Shown piece after piece: positions 52,041 through 60,359 of a DNA stretch of 64,000 nucleotides. Under the pieces are notes generated by a model that saw only the letters and a program-made list of their open reading frames with translations, was not told the DNA's origin and did not search any database. Source of the stretch: an uncultured Bacillota bacterium (GTDB lineage: Bacteria > Bacillota > Clostridia > Lachnospirales > Lachnospiraceae); NCBI GenBank assembly GCA_949291945.1, contig CASEXH010000003.1:62001-126000 (forward strand), written 5' to 3'. Numbering within the stretch: the stretch's first letter is position 1; each line of letters opens with the position of its first letter. The translations under genes and the position numbers were made by a program.

Positions 52041-53714
52041 ATGGAAAAGAAATGGTGGCACGATAAAGTAGCCTATCAGATTTACCCGAAAAGTTTTTAC
52101 GATTCTAATGGAGACGGCATTGGTGATCTCCAGGGAATCATCAGTAAATTAGACTACCTGAAAGATTTAGGGGTGGATATCCTGTGGATTTCCCCCATCT
52201 ACCCTTCACCCTTTGCAGACCAGGGATATGACATTTCCGATTATTATAATATTGACCCTACTTTCGGCACTTTGGAAGATATGGACGAGCTGATCAGAGA
52301 GGCCGGCAAACGTCAGATGTATATTCTGATGGACCTGGTAGTAAACCACTGTTCCGATGAACACGAGTGGTTTGAAAAAGCCTGTGCAGATCCATATGGA
52401 GAATACGGCAATCTTTTCTATATCGAGGACCGGAAAGAGGGAGAGCTCCCCTGCAACTGGAGGAGTTATTTCGGCGGTCCCGTGTGGGAACCGCTCCCAG
52501 GACACCCTGACAAGCAGTACATGCATGTTTTTCATAAAAAGCAGCCGGATCTGAACTGGGAAAATCCGGCAGTAAGAGAAGAAGTTTACAAAAACATCAA
52601 TTGGTGGCTGGATAAAGGCCTGGGCGGCTTCCGGGTAGACGCTATCATTAATATAAAGAAAGCGCTTCCTTATAAGGATTATCCTTCTGACAGAGACGAC
52701 GGTCTTTCCGATATCGCCCTTATGCTGGCAGAGGCCCAGGGTATCGGAGAATTTTTAGGAGAAATGCAGGCCCGGACCTTCGGTCCCCATGACGCATTTT
52801 CTGTGGGAGAGGTCTTCAATCTCAAAGAGGGAGAACTTCCTGATTTTGTAGGAGACAAAGGCTACTTCTCTTCGATCTTTGATTTTTCCACTACATCTTT
52901 TGGAAAAAGCGACAAGGGCTGGTATGCCTGCAAAAAGCCATCTCCTGACGACTATAAGAAATGTTTTTTTAGATCCCAGGAAGAAATGGGTGATGTCGGT
53001 TTCTACTCAAATATTATTGAAAATCATGATGAGCCAAGAGGCGTCAGCTACTATATTCCGGAAGGTGAAGTCTGCAATGCCAGCAAGAAACTTCTGGCTG
53101 CCATGTATTTCCTGATGAGAGGTCTTCCATTTATCTATCAGGGCCAGGAGATCGGCATGGAGAACCTGGGCGTTGTTCCTCTTGACCAGGTTGACGATAT
53201 CAGTGCTTTAGATCAATACCAGGTAAGCCTGGACGCAGGGCTTACGCCAGAGGAAGCATTAAAGGTAATCTCCATTTACAGCAGAGACAACGCCAGAACA
53301 CCGGTTCAGTGGACCAGCGAAAAGAACGCCGGATTTACAGAGGGCACTCCATGGCTTATGGTAAATCCCAACTATACTTCAATTAACGTGGAGGCCCAGG
53401 AAAACGATCCGGATTCTGTCCTTGCTTTCTATAAAAAGCTGATCGCTCTCCGGAAAAATCCGGATTATAAGGAAACTCTGGTATACGGTACTGTCATTCC
53501 TTATCTGGAAGACCAGCACAATTTGATGGCTTATCACAGAAAGGGAGAAAAAGATCTGCTGGTAATCGGCAACTTTCAAAAGGATCCTCAGACTGCAGTC
53601 CTTCCTTCCACCTGCAAAAATCTTCTGCTGAACAATTACCAGGACCTGGATATGAATGAAGAAAAGACTGCAGTACATTTGAAAGGCTATCAGGCTATTG
53701 TGATAGAACTGTAA
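52041..53714 (+). CDS. GH13 alpha-glucosidase / oligo-1,6-glucosidase
   Basis: This 557-residue cytoplasmic enzyme cleaves short alpha-glucosides. The triad is Asp200 (GGFRVDAI), Glu257 (FSVGEVFN) and Asp330 (IENHDEPR). DAIINIKK has Ile-Ile-Asn in the region that favours alpha-1,6 activity, unlike the enzyme at 32-33.7 kb. ATG 52041 follows ggagg. It follows the AraC gene and likely forms its target, though no transporter lies here. Confidence 0.92.
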   Translation: MEKKWWHDKVAYQIYPKSFYDSNGDGIGDLQGIISKLDYLKDLGVDILWISPIYPSPFADQGYDISDYYNIDPTFGTLEDMDELIREAGKRQMYILMDLVVNHCSDEHEWFEKACADPYGEYGNLFYIEDRKEGELPCNWRSYFGGPVWEPLPGHPDKQYMHVFHKKQPDLNWENPAVREEVYKNINWWLDKGLGGFRVDAIINIKKALPYKDYPSDRDDGLSDIALMLAEAQGIGEFLGEMQARTFGPHDAFSVGEVFNLKEGELPDFVGDKGYFSSIFDFSTTSFGKSDKGWYACKKPSPDDYKKCFFRSQEEMGDVGFYSNIIENHDEPRGVSYYIPEGEVCNASKKLLAAMYFLMRGLPFIYQGQEIGMENLGVVPLDQVDDISALDQYQVSLDAGLTPEEALKVISIYSRDNARTPVQWTSEKNAGFTEGTPWLMVNPNYTSINVEAQENDPDSVLAFYKKLIALRKNPDYKETLVYGTVIPYLEDQHNLMAYHRKGEKDLLVIGNFQKDPQTAVLPSTCKNLLLNNYQDLDMNEEKTAVHLKGYQAIVIEL

Positions 53715-53857
53715 TTTTCTCAGGTCTGCCTCCTTTTCACAGAATTTACACGGAATCCTCATAGTGTTGTCACAGAAAAAACACAGGTTCCCCTTAGACT
53801 GAATGGCAGTAACAGGGAAATCAAGTTTTTACAGCAATGTGAAAGGAGCAGACTTCT

Positions 53858-54169
53858 ATGAAAGCAAAAAAATACGGAAAATTACTGGCATTAGCCTGTG
53901 TGACTATGTTATCTGTGTCGGCCTTTACCGCCTGCAGCAATGATGAAGAAGACAGCAGTTCGGATTCTTCCAGCACCTACAGTTCAGATTCTGAAGATAC
54001 CGATTCTTCCAGTACGGATAGCACAGATGCTTCCGATTCCGGCAGCTCTGATTCCAGCAGTTCAGACACTTCTCTGGATTCTTCAGAGGACAGCAGTGAT
54101 TCTTACAGCCTGGACTCTGACAGTTCCAGCTCCTACGATCTGGATTCCGACAGTTCCACGGAGGAATAA
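53858..54169 (+). CDS. Ser/Asp-rich lipoprotein
   Basis: This 103-residue protein has a signal peptide with lipobox FTAC (Cys26) and then about 75 residues of Ser, Asp, Glu and Thr low complexity. It resembles the SD spacers of surface proteins but has no folded domain, so it may be an extended, hydrated surface peptide. aaggag precedes the ATG. No partner is evident. Confidence 0.75.
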   Translation: MKAKKYGKLLALACVTMLSVSAFTACSNDEEDSSSDSSSTYSSDSEDTDSSSTDSTDASDSGSSDSSSSDTSLDSSEDSSDSYSLDSDSSSSYDLDSDSSTEE

Positions 54170-54251
54170 AACATATATCGTCTCTGAACTGTTTTGAAAC
54201 TATGATACCTTTCGTGTTTTATATTTTCTTTACAGGGAAGTGATTATTTTG

Positions 54252-54515
54252 ATGGGAGTATTACATGTTAATAGGGACAATAAGATTTTTTTAGACAATT
54301 ACGCAGAACACAAAAAAATCAATTTAAGCTCAGGCCAGTATATCTATTTTCGGGTAAAGAACAGCTGGATTCCGGTCATCGTCAAATATTCCCCTGAGTC
54401 AGGCCGGTGGTGTTTCTGCCATATGGAAAATATTAATATCAATGGCAGGGAAGCCATGATCAAAGATTTTTACGATCCGGAAGATCCTGACAGCCAGGAA
54501 TCTGGAGATAAGTAA
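54252..54515 (+). CDS. Small unknown protein, DUF5348-like
   Basis: This 87-residue protein has a central pattern LSSGQYIYFRVKNSWIPVIV and GRWCF that resembles the DUF5348 family of small clostridial proteins, whose function is unknown. It has no TM segment. ATG 54252 is preferred because agggaag lies 11 nt upstream; a GTG at 54240 is also in frame. It ends 5 nt before a terminator-like hairpin. Confidence 0.65.
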   Translation: MGVLHVNRDNKIFLDNYAEHKKINLSSGQYIYFRVKNSWIPVIVKYSPESGRWCFCHMENININGREAMIKDFYDPEDPDSQESGDK

Positions 54516-54519
54516 AATA

Positions 54520-54573
54520 AGTCTGTCTCATACAGCTCTGAGGAAAGATTTGCTGAATGAGGCAGACTTTTTT
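54520..54573 (+). terminator. Hairpin terminator after the DUF5348-like gene
   Basis: AGTCTG-CTCAT pairs with ATGAG-CAGACT, followed by TTTTTT. Its loop contains the aggaaag site and possible start of the small hydrophobic peptide downstream. Confidence 0.8.
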
Positions 54574-54642
54574 CAACAAATTGAATGCTATGCCTTTGCG
54601 TTACTGGTTATTGCAATTCTAACTTATACGCATAAAAAATAG
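54550..54642 (+). CDS. Possible 30-residue hydrophobic peptide (toxin-like)
   Basis: A TTG at 54550, preceded by aggaaaga, opens a frame coding an acidic start, a single hydrophobic helix (CYAFALLVIAILTY, residues about 13-26) and a basic end (THKK). This is the shape of type I toxins. Its stop lies inside the left arm of the bidirectional terminator shared with the facing small RNA. An overlapping ATG frame (54557-54622, 21 residues) is a competing reading. Expression is unproven. Confidence 0.4.
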   Translation: MLNEADFFQQIECYAFALLVIAILTYTHKK

Positions 54643-54681
54643 CCGTCCTGTTTCTTTGGCGAAAACTAACGGCTATTTTTT
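54634..54681. terminator. Symmetric bidirectional terminator
   Basis: AAAAAATAGCCGT pairs perfectly with ACGGCTATTTTTT, giving T-runs on both strands. It ends both the small peptide message and the opposing small RNA. Confidence 0.88.
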
Positions 54682-54733
54682 ATAGTTATTCGCCGGATCG
54701 GGTGACCTGCACTCACCTTCCGGCTCCCTTGTT
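54634..54733 (-). ncRNA. Candidate small antisense-type RNA (about 100 nt)
   Basis: A strong promoter at 54768-54740 starts a transcript of about 100 nt. It has a stable hairpin, GCCGGA-GGTGA / TCACC-TCCGGC (54726-54692), then a single-stranded link and the bidirectional terminator. No coding potential is seen. Its 3' end is convergent with and overlaps the small hydrophobic frame on the other strand. Confidence 0.6.
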
Positions 54734-54739
54734 AAGTGT

Positions 54740-54768
54740 ATTATAGTCAACTGCCCTGAGGTTGTCAG
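54740..54768 (-). promoter_or_regulatory. Sigma-A promoter for the small RNA
   Basis: CTGACA, a 17-bp spacer and perfect TATAAT lie right after the 3' end of the UroD-family gene. Confidence 0.8.
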
Positions 54769-54780
54769 CCAAAACTGTCC

Positions 54781-56061
54781 TTAATACTTCCCGTATTTAT
54801 CCAAGGTCTCAAACATCGCCTCCAGATTCTCCGGTTTGCAGTTTTCCAGAGAGCCATTGAAGTCGAAGAGGTATCCTCCTCCCGGAGCACAGACATCCAG
54901 AAGCCTTTTTGTTTCCTCGATGATATCCTCTTTTTTTCCAAACTCCATACGGCTGATAGAAAGATTTCCGCAGATAGCCGCTGTATCCCCAAGTACTCTC
55001 TTTGCCTCGGCCATGTCCACATTTTCAAAATGATAGAAAACTTTTCCCTTAGGAACATCTGTCAGGAATTTTAATCTGGTATTGTATGGGCCCTCTGTAT
55101 AAATATAGGGTGTAACATCCATATCGATCAGGGCCATTATGATCTTGCGCAAAGGCTTCCAGTAGAACCTTTCATACTGTTCATCACTCATAAAGCCGTC
55201 CATAGCCTTGTGGAGCGGGAAGAACACTCTTTTCACCGGCATATCTGCAAAGCGGAAATACTGAAGGGCCTGGATCTGCTGCTGGGCAAACATTTCGCAG
55301 GCTTTGTCAATATAATCTGCCATATCCGGATCTGTCAGATCTTCAAAGATTCCCATGGTTCCCCGGAAATAGTCCCCCAGAATATCATATGGCGCTTCAG
55401 AAGATCCGGTCATCATCGGCGGAAAGCCCATCTGCTCTAAAATCTTACTATATTTTGCTGAGGCTGCCGCCGCCTTGGCGTCTTCTTCTCCGATCTGTCT
55501 GATCTTTTGAAAAGTTTCCTGGATCTCATCACTGTAGCAGGGAGAGAGGAAAGTCGTATTCAACACAATAGTAGGCGTCAGCTGCAGGCCGGCTGTCCCC
55601 GGAAGATTTTGATATGCCCTGGGAATATATTTCCGCAGCATAAATCCTGTAAAATCATTGAGCATCTCCGGGTATTCTTCCGGAAGCATCAGTTCCCGCT
55701 CAATGATCTGATGGGAGCTGTAAGGGCTGACCCTGGTGCCAGGCCTGCCTGGCCAGTCGATCATAGAGGAACCTGCGATCTCGTTGGCTTTTCCGCTGGT
55801 AAATCGAGGGTATAAGCCGATATCCAGCTGAGGATGGTCCTTATGAAACTGCACTGCCGCCTGCCCGGCTTTGTCAAAATCATAATAGATATCTGCATAA
55901 CTGGAACCATAGGCTCTCTGCATATAAGAAGAAAAGAATGCAAATACCGGTACTTTATCCGGCGTCCCTAAATGAATTGCTGTTTCTACCCGCTCCAAAC
56001 GTTCCTGATACAATTTCTGCTCCGACGTTAAGGTTGTTGTTTCCCCTTCATTTTTACACAT
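54781..56061 (-). CDS. Uroporphyrinogen-decarboxylase-family protein (possible methyltransferase)
   Basis: This 426-residue protein has the UroD barrel (about 20-420) but is unlikely to act in heme synthesis, as no heme genes are near and the sequence is that of the UroD-like group which includes corrinoid methyltransferases such as MtaA. Candidate metal ligands are YHFEN, ICGNLS and DVCAPGGGY, though the classic HxCxn-C pattern is only partly met. gaggagg precedes the ATG. The upstream region has a 19-bp palindrome. No corrinoid protein gene is adjacent. Confidence 0.7.
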   Translation of the reverse strand: MCKNEGETTTLTSEQKLYQERLERVETAIHLGTPDKVPVFAFFSSYMQRAYGSSYADIYYDFDKAGQAAVQFHKDHPQLDIGLYPRFTSGKANEIAGSSMIDWPGRPGTRVSPYSSHQIIERELMLPEEYPEMLNDFTGFMLRKYIPRAYQNLPGTAGLQLTPTIVLNTTFLSPCYSDEIQETFQKIRQIGEEDAKAAAASAKYSKILEQMGFPPMMTGSSEAPYDILGDYFRGTMGIFEDLTDPDMADYIDKACEMFAQQQIQALQYFRFADMPVKRVFFPLHKAMDGFMSDEQYERFYWKPLRKIIMALIDMDVTPYIYTEGPYNTRLKFLTDVPKGKVFYHFENVDMAEAKRVLGDTAAICGNLSISRMEFGKKEDIIEETKRLLDVCAPGGGYLFDFNGSLENCKPENLEAMFETLDKYGKY

Positions 56062-56152
56062 AGAAATACCTCCTCTTCTGTTATTAAATATATTTTACCG
56101 CAGTTTTTTCACAATAGCCAGATGTGCCATATATTGAAATTCAAAGCCTTTC

Positions 56153-56171
56153 ATACTACAATATGTAGTAT
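56153..56171. promoter_or_regulatory. 19-bp palindrome upstream of the UroD-family gene
   Basis: ATACTACA-ATA-TGTAGTAT has perfect 8-bp arms, 92 bp before the gene. It is a likely operator, possibly for the GntR protein nearby; this is inference. Confidence 0.55.
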
Positions 56172-56373
56172 TACAGTTCGATTCTAATTTTCTATTGACT
56201 TTATTCCCTGCTGGTATTATCCTAAAATTGCAGATAATTTTATGCAGGAAGCTGCTGCTTCAAATTTTCTTATTATTTCTTACATGCATAGCCATGCATG
56301 ATCTATATTTTCCAGTCCCTTTCGGACAATTTTCAATTTTGAAGTCAATCATTATCAGAATCAGTAAAACGCA

Positions 56374-56402
56374 TTGTCTGTCTTTATATTTTCTGCTATA
56401 GT
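56374..56402 (+). promoter_or_regulatory. Sigma-A promoter with no intact gene downstream
   Basis: TTGTCT, a 17-bp spacer and TATAGT (TGC before it) drive toward the small frame at 56452. Confidence 0.6.
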
Positions 56403-56451
56403 ACACATAGCAGATCAGGCTTTTTGCATACCGTTTTACAGAAAGGAATCT

Positions 56452-56532
56452 ATGTCAAAAAATCCAACTCAGAAATCTGCTCCATTCCGGCGGGAATTTT
56501 TCTCTTTATTCCCCAATCTGATATGCATTTAA
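56452..56532 (+). pseudogene. Possible 5' remnant of a lost gene (26 codons)
   Basis: A frame with a promoter and an aaaggaa site begins MSKNPTQKSAPFRREFFSLF, the style of the start of a membrane transporter, but stops after 26 residues where it runs into the 3' end of the gntR gene on the other strand. It may be the truncated start of a deleted gene or a chance frame. Confidence 0.3.
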
Positions 56533-57225
56533 ATCTTCATCGATAATATTATAATGCTCCCGGATTGCCTTCACGCCCTCCTGGACATCGTTTTTTATAA
56601 GACAGTCGTATACTCTGCGATGGCATTTCAGCAGCCGGTCCCAGTTTTTCTGGGTAATATGCAGGGTATAGTCGCTGATCATTGTCTCAAACAGTTCTGA
56701 AAGAGCCTCATTTAAAAGTACAAGCAGATGGTTGCCGGAAATCTGGATCAGATAGTCGTGAAACTGTTTGTCCAGCTTTACTCTTTCTTTCGCCTGGCAC
56801 TGATCGATCTTGTCCAGAATCTCCCCCAGTTCTTCTCTGGCTTCCGGGTCAGGATTTTTTGCAGCAAGAAGGAAAGCTCCGATCTCAATAAATCTCCGGA
56901 GCTGGCTGATCTCCACATAGTTGCTTTCTTTCGTAAACAGCAATACAGAAAAGAGACTGCTCAGGCTCTGCCCGATGTGATTTACCAGAAAGTTGCCCTG
57001 GCCCTGACGGCATTCCAGCAATCCCATGTTTTCTAAGGTCCTTAAAGCCTCCCGGATAGAATTTCGGCTCAGCCCCAGAGTTGACATAAGTTCCCGTTCA
57101 GAAGGAATCTTGCCGCCGAATTTCACATCCCCTTTTTTCACCAGCTCTTTAATGTATTCAATCACCAAAAAATAAACTTTTTCACTTTCTCCTGTATTTT
57201 CTGTTTTCTCTGTTTTTTCACCCAT
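56506..57225 (-). CDS. GntR-family regulator (FadR type)
   Basis: This 239-residue regulator has an N-terminal GntR winged helix (about 20-85; GKIPSERELMSTLGLSRNSI and EALRTLENMGLLECRQGQGNF) and a C-terminal FCD ligand domain (about 100-225) with metal-binding His residues. The start overlaps the end of the kinase-like gene (ATGGGTGA). It closes the lrgA-lrgB-kinase unit, and may control this operon or the UroD-family gene. The ligand is probably a small organic acid. Confidence 0.9.
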   Translation of the reverse strand: MGEKTEKTENTGESEKVYFLVIEYIKELVKKGDVKFGGKIPSERELMSTLGLSRNSIREALRTLENMGLLECRQGQGNFLVNHIGQSLSSLFSVLLFTKESNYVEISQLRRFIEIGAFLLAAKNPDPEAREELGEILDKIDQCQAKERVKLDKQFHDYLIQISGNHLLVLLNEALSELFETMISDYTLHITQKNWDRLLKCHRRVYDCLIKNDVQEGVKAIREHYNIIDEDLNAYQIGE

Positions 57226-57808
57226 GTTTTATAAATCCCCTGTTTTCTAAATATGCCATTATGATATCCGCAGCCTTTTGGGTTCCTGTAACTCCCGCAT
57301 CCAGGCAGAGATCATAATCGTTTACATTTCCCCAGTTCCCTCCGGTATAAAACTTGTGGAACTGAGCCCTTTCTTCTTCAACTTTTTCGATCAGTTTCTT
57401 TGCCTTACGGGCAGAAACGTTTTCCTGCTTTTCTATCCATTGAATTTTTTTGTCCATATCTGCATATATGAATATTTTTACACAGGAAGGATCTTCACGG
57501 AAAATATAGCTGCCGCACCTTCCTATAAGTATACAGGAACGGCCGCTGCAAAGCTTGCGAATTTTCTGGAAAGGCACCTCCCCTGTCCGGTTTTCTCCCT
57601 GTTCCATGGCAATGGCATACAGCAGGCTGTTCACCGGCTGTTCTTCATAAAAAGCCCGGACCTCTTCATATTCAGGCTGGTCCTTGGCTATTTTCATCAA
57701 TTCTTCTTTTCCGTAGATAGGAATCCCCAGCTTTTTGGCCAGGATCCTTCCCACTTCTTTTCCGCCGCTTCCATATTGCCGGCCAATGGTAATCCTGAAA
57801 TTTTCCAT
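57218..57808 (-). CDS. Cytidylate-kinase-like P-loop protein
   Basis: This 196-residue protein belongs to the cytidylate-kinase-like family: ITIGRQYGSGGKEVGRILAK with P-loop GSGGKEVG (about 9-16), then GRCGSYIFRED and the lid-like KKLIEKVEEERAQFHKFYTG. It is not the standard Cmk, and the true substrate is unknown. ATG 57808 follows aaggag, 20 nt after lrgB. It is part of the lrgAB-gntR unit. Confidence 0.82.
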   Translation of the reverse strand: MENFRITIGRQYGSGGKEVGRILAKKLGIPIYGKEELMKIAKDQPEYEEVRAFYEEQPVNSLLYAIAMEQGENRTGEVPFQKIRKLCSGRSCILIGRCGSYIFREDPSCVKIFIYADMDKKIQWIEKQENVSARKAKKLIEKVEEERAQFHKFYTGGNWGNVNDYDLCLDAGVTGTQKAADIIMAYLENRGFIKHG

Positions 57809-57827
57809 ACCTGTTCTCCTTCCTCTC

Positions 57828-58523
57828 CTATACAGGAAGTCCTGCAAACAATGATGCGCCCAAGACTGTGAGAAGGCCTGCCACTGCAATGGCCAGACTG
57901 CTCATGGCCCCTTCCACTGGTCCCATTTCCATGGCTTTTGCTGTTCCGATAGCATGGGAAGCCGTTCCCAGGGCCAGTCCCTTTGCGATAGGTTCATGTA
58001 TCCGAAACACCTTGCATACTCCTTCTGCAATGACATTTCCCAATATGCCGGTAATAATGATCACCGCTACCGTGATAGTCACCACTCCTCCCAGTTCCTG
58101 GGAAACTCCCATGCCGATAGCTGTGGTAATAGACTTTGGCAGAAGTGTCACATACTGCTGGTGGTCCAGCCGGAAAAGCCGTGCCAGAAGATACACGCTT
58201 CCCAGACTTGCCAGAGTCCCTGAGAGGATTCCAGCCGCCACTGCCTTAAAATTCTTTTTTAGAAGTGTAAGCTGTTCATAAAGGGGCACGGCCAGACAGA
58301 CAGTGGCCGGAGTCAGCAAATAGCTGATATACTGGGCGCCCCCGTTATACTGGTCATAATCTATCCGCAGCACTGCCAAGGCCCCCATGACACAGAGTAT
58401 CCCGATGAGCAATGGATTCAGCACTGCCAGCTTAAAACGTTTTTTCAGAAGCAGTCCGACTTCATAGGCCAGAAAACTCAGAACTGCGCCGAAAAACACC
58501 GAATCAATGAGAAACTCTTTCAT
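57828..58523 (-). CDS. lrgB: LrgB-family antiholin/transport protein
   Basis: LrgB works with LrgA; in Bacillus the pair (PftAB) imports pyruvate, in staphylococci it affects autolysis. The 231-residue membrane protein has about six helices and the family segments NPLLIGILCVMGAL, YLLTPATVCLAVPLYEQL and LGTASHAIGTAKAMEMGPVEG. Its start overlaps lrgA by 20 nt, with an aaggag site inside lrgA. Confidence 0.93.
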   Translation of the reverse strand: MKEFLIDSVFFGAVLSFLAYEVGLLLKKRFKLAVLNPLLIGILCVMGALAVLRIDYDQYNGGAQYISYLLTPATVCLAVPLYEQLTLLKKNFKAVAAGILSGTLASLGSVYLLARLFRLDHQQYVTLLPKSITTAIGMGVSQELGGVVTITVAVIIITGILGNVIAEGVCKVFRIHEPIAKGLALGTASHAIGTAKAMEMGPVEGAMSSLAIAVAGLLTVLGASLFAGLPV

Positions 58524-58872
58524 CTTTTTTCTCCTTTCTGATCATTGCCTGTGTTACTTTTCCCGTCACTGCCATTACCAGGATCGTAGTCACAATAGTG
58601 ATCAGGATTACAGGCAGCCAGACCGGCTGAAGAGAGGACCAGGACTCCATCAGCCCCACTCCCGCCGGAATAAACATCACCGGCATGATCTCTATCAAAA
58701 AAGCCGCTGTCTCCCGCACCTGGCCCAGTTTCAGAATGCCGGTGATCAGAGCACCCAGCATAAGCACCAGTCCGTATACACTGGCAGGCACAGGCAGGGG
58801 GATCAGCATATGCAGGATTTCTCCCAGAAATGAAATCAACAAAATAATACTGAATTGCTTTAAAAACTTCAC
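58504..58872 (-). CDS. lrgA: LrgA/CidA-family holin-like protein
   Basis: LrgA is a small membrane protein that forms a complex with LrgB. The 122-residue protein has four helices and the family pattern PVPASVYGLVLMLGALITG and FLIEIMPVMFIPAGVGLMES. The ATG follows aaggagg. It is the first gene of the unit with lrgB, the kinase-like gene and gntR. Confidence 0.93.
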   Translation of the reverse strand: MKFLKQFSIILLISFLGEILHMLIPLPVPASVYGLVLMLGALITGILKLGQVRETAAFLIEIMPVMFIPAGVGLMESWSSLQPVWLPVILITIVTTILVMAVTGKVTQAMIRKEKKDERVSH

Positions 58873-59028
58873 TTTTTCCTCCTTGTTAGTGGTCGTACCA
58901 GTCCATTATAGGATTCTCTTCTTTCAAAGTCAATGCCTTCTGAAAACATAGACATAATTTCTTCCCTGTGATAGGATAAGGTGGTAAATGTCATACTAAT
59001 AATAAGAAACAGAAAGAGAGGTCAGAAT

Positions 59029-60249
59029 ATGACAGTTTCAGAACGATTTTTAAAATATATTGCCGTGGATACTACCTCAGATCCTTCTTCAGATACTTTC
59101 CCCAGCACCAAAAGCCAGTTGGACTTTGCCAATATGCTGGCTGAGGAAATGAAAGCCATGGGCCTTGAGAATGTTTCTGTGGATTCCTACGGATATGTTT
59201 TCGGGACCATTCCTTCTACCGTTGAAAATTATCAGGGCAAGATCCTGGGATTTATCTCCCATATGGATACTTCCTGCGCAGAATCCGGCAAAAATATTCG
59301 TCCCCGAATCATTAAAAATTATGATGGGAAAGACATTGTATTAAACGAAGAAAAAAATATCGTTATGCGTCTCCGGGACTTTTCCAATCTGGCTCAGTAT
59401 CAGGGACAGGATCTCATTGTCACAGACGGTACTACTCTTCTTGGGGGAGATGATAAGGCCGGGATCGCAGAGATCCTTACCGCCGCTGAATATCTTCTGG
59501 CTCATCCGGAGATTCCTCATGGCCCAGTCCGGGTAGGATTTACTCCTGACGAAGAAATCGGCCAGGGTACAGATCATTTCGATGTGGAAAGATTTGGCGC
59601 CGACTTTGCCTATACCATGGACGGAGGAGAATGCGGAGAATTGGAATATGAAAATTTCAACGCTGCCGAGGCAGTTGCAGATTTTCATGGTGTCAGCATC
59701 CATCCCGGTTCTGCCAAAGGCAAGATGATCAACGCTCTGCGCCTGGCTATGGAGTTTGAGGCTCTCATGCCCGCAGATCAGCGTCCGGAATGCACGGAAG
59801 GAAGGGAAGGCTTTATTCATCTGGATGCTCTTCAGGGTTCTGTGGACCATGCCCGGTCAGAATATATTATCCGGGATCATGACATGGGTCTGTTCCAGGA
59901 AAAGAAGGAACACATGGAAGACATGGCCCGGACCATGAATGCAAAATATGGCTATGAAGCTGTATCCCTGAAAATCCAGGACTCTTATTTTAACATGAAA
60001 GAAAAAATAGAGCCCCACAGATTCCTTATTGACAATGTTTTAAAAGTATACGAAAAACTGGGTATCCGTCCACAGATCCAGCCTATCCGGGGAGGAACCG
60101 ACGGCGCCCAGCTTTCCTTTAAAGGGCTGCCCTGTCCAAACCTGGGCACTGGGGACCACAACTGCCACGGACATTTTGAATTTGTCTGTGTACAGGCAAT
60201 GGAAAAATCTGCGGAGGTTATTGTAGAACTGATCAGACTTTGGCAGTAA
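59029..60249 (+). CDS. pepT: Peptidase T (aminotripeptidase)
   Basis: PepT removes the N-terminal residue from tripeptides in the cytosol. ATG 59029 (MTVSERFLKY) follows agagaggt and gives 406 residues, matching E. coli PepT. M20 zinc residues are in FISHMDTSCAE, LLGGDDKAG, FTPDEEIGQG and the C-terminal NCHGHFEFV. RGGTDGAQLSFKGLP is diagnostic. It is a single gene with its own terminator. Confidence 0.96.
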   Translation: MTVSERFLKYIAVDTTSDPSSDTFPSTKSQLDFANMLAEEMKAMGLENVSVDSYGYVFGTIPSTVENYQGKILGFISHMDTSCAESGKNIRPRIIKNYDGKDIVLNEEKNIVMRLRDFSNLAQYQGQDLIVTDGTTLLGGDDKAGIAEILTAAEYLLAHPEIPHGPVRVGFTPDEEIGQGTDHFDVERFGADFAYTMDGGECGELEYENFNAAEAVADFHGVSIHPGSAKGKMINALRLAMEFEALMPADQRPECTEGREGFIHLDALQGSVDHARSEYIIRDHDMGLFQEKKEHMEDMARTMNAKYGYEAVSLKIQDSYFNMKEKIEPHRFLIDNVLKVYEKLGIRPQIQPIRGGTDGAQLSFKGLPCPNLGTGDHNCHGHFEFVCVQAMEKSAEVIVELIRLWQ

Positions 60250-60295
60250 ATATTCTCGCAGCAGATTGCCGAGTCTTAAATCTGCACAGAAACCG

Positions 60296-60359
60296 AAAAG
60301 AACCGTTCATCGTGAGAACTCCGGATTCATGGTTTTCTCTCTTTGAACGGTTCGTTTTT
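60296..60359. terminator. Terminator between pepT and the vanY-type gene
   Basis: GAACCGTTC pairs with GAACGGTTC, with an inner AGAGAA-type stem, and a GTTTTTA tail. It serves both convergent genes. Confidence 0.8.
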
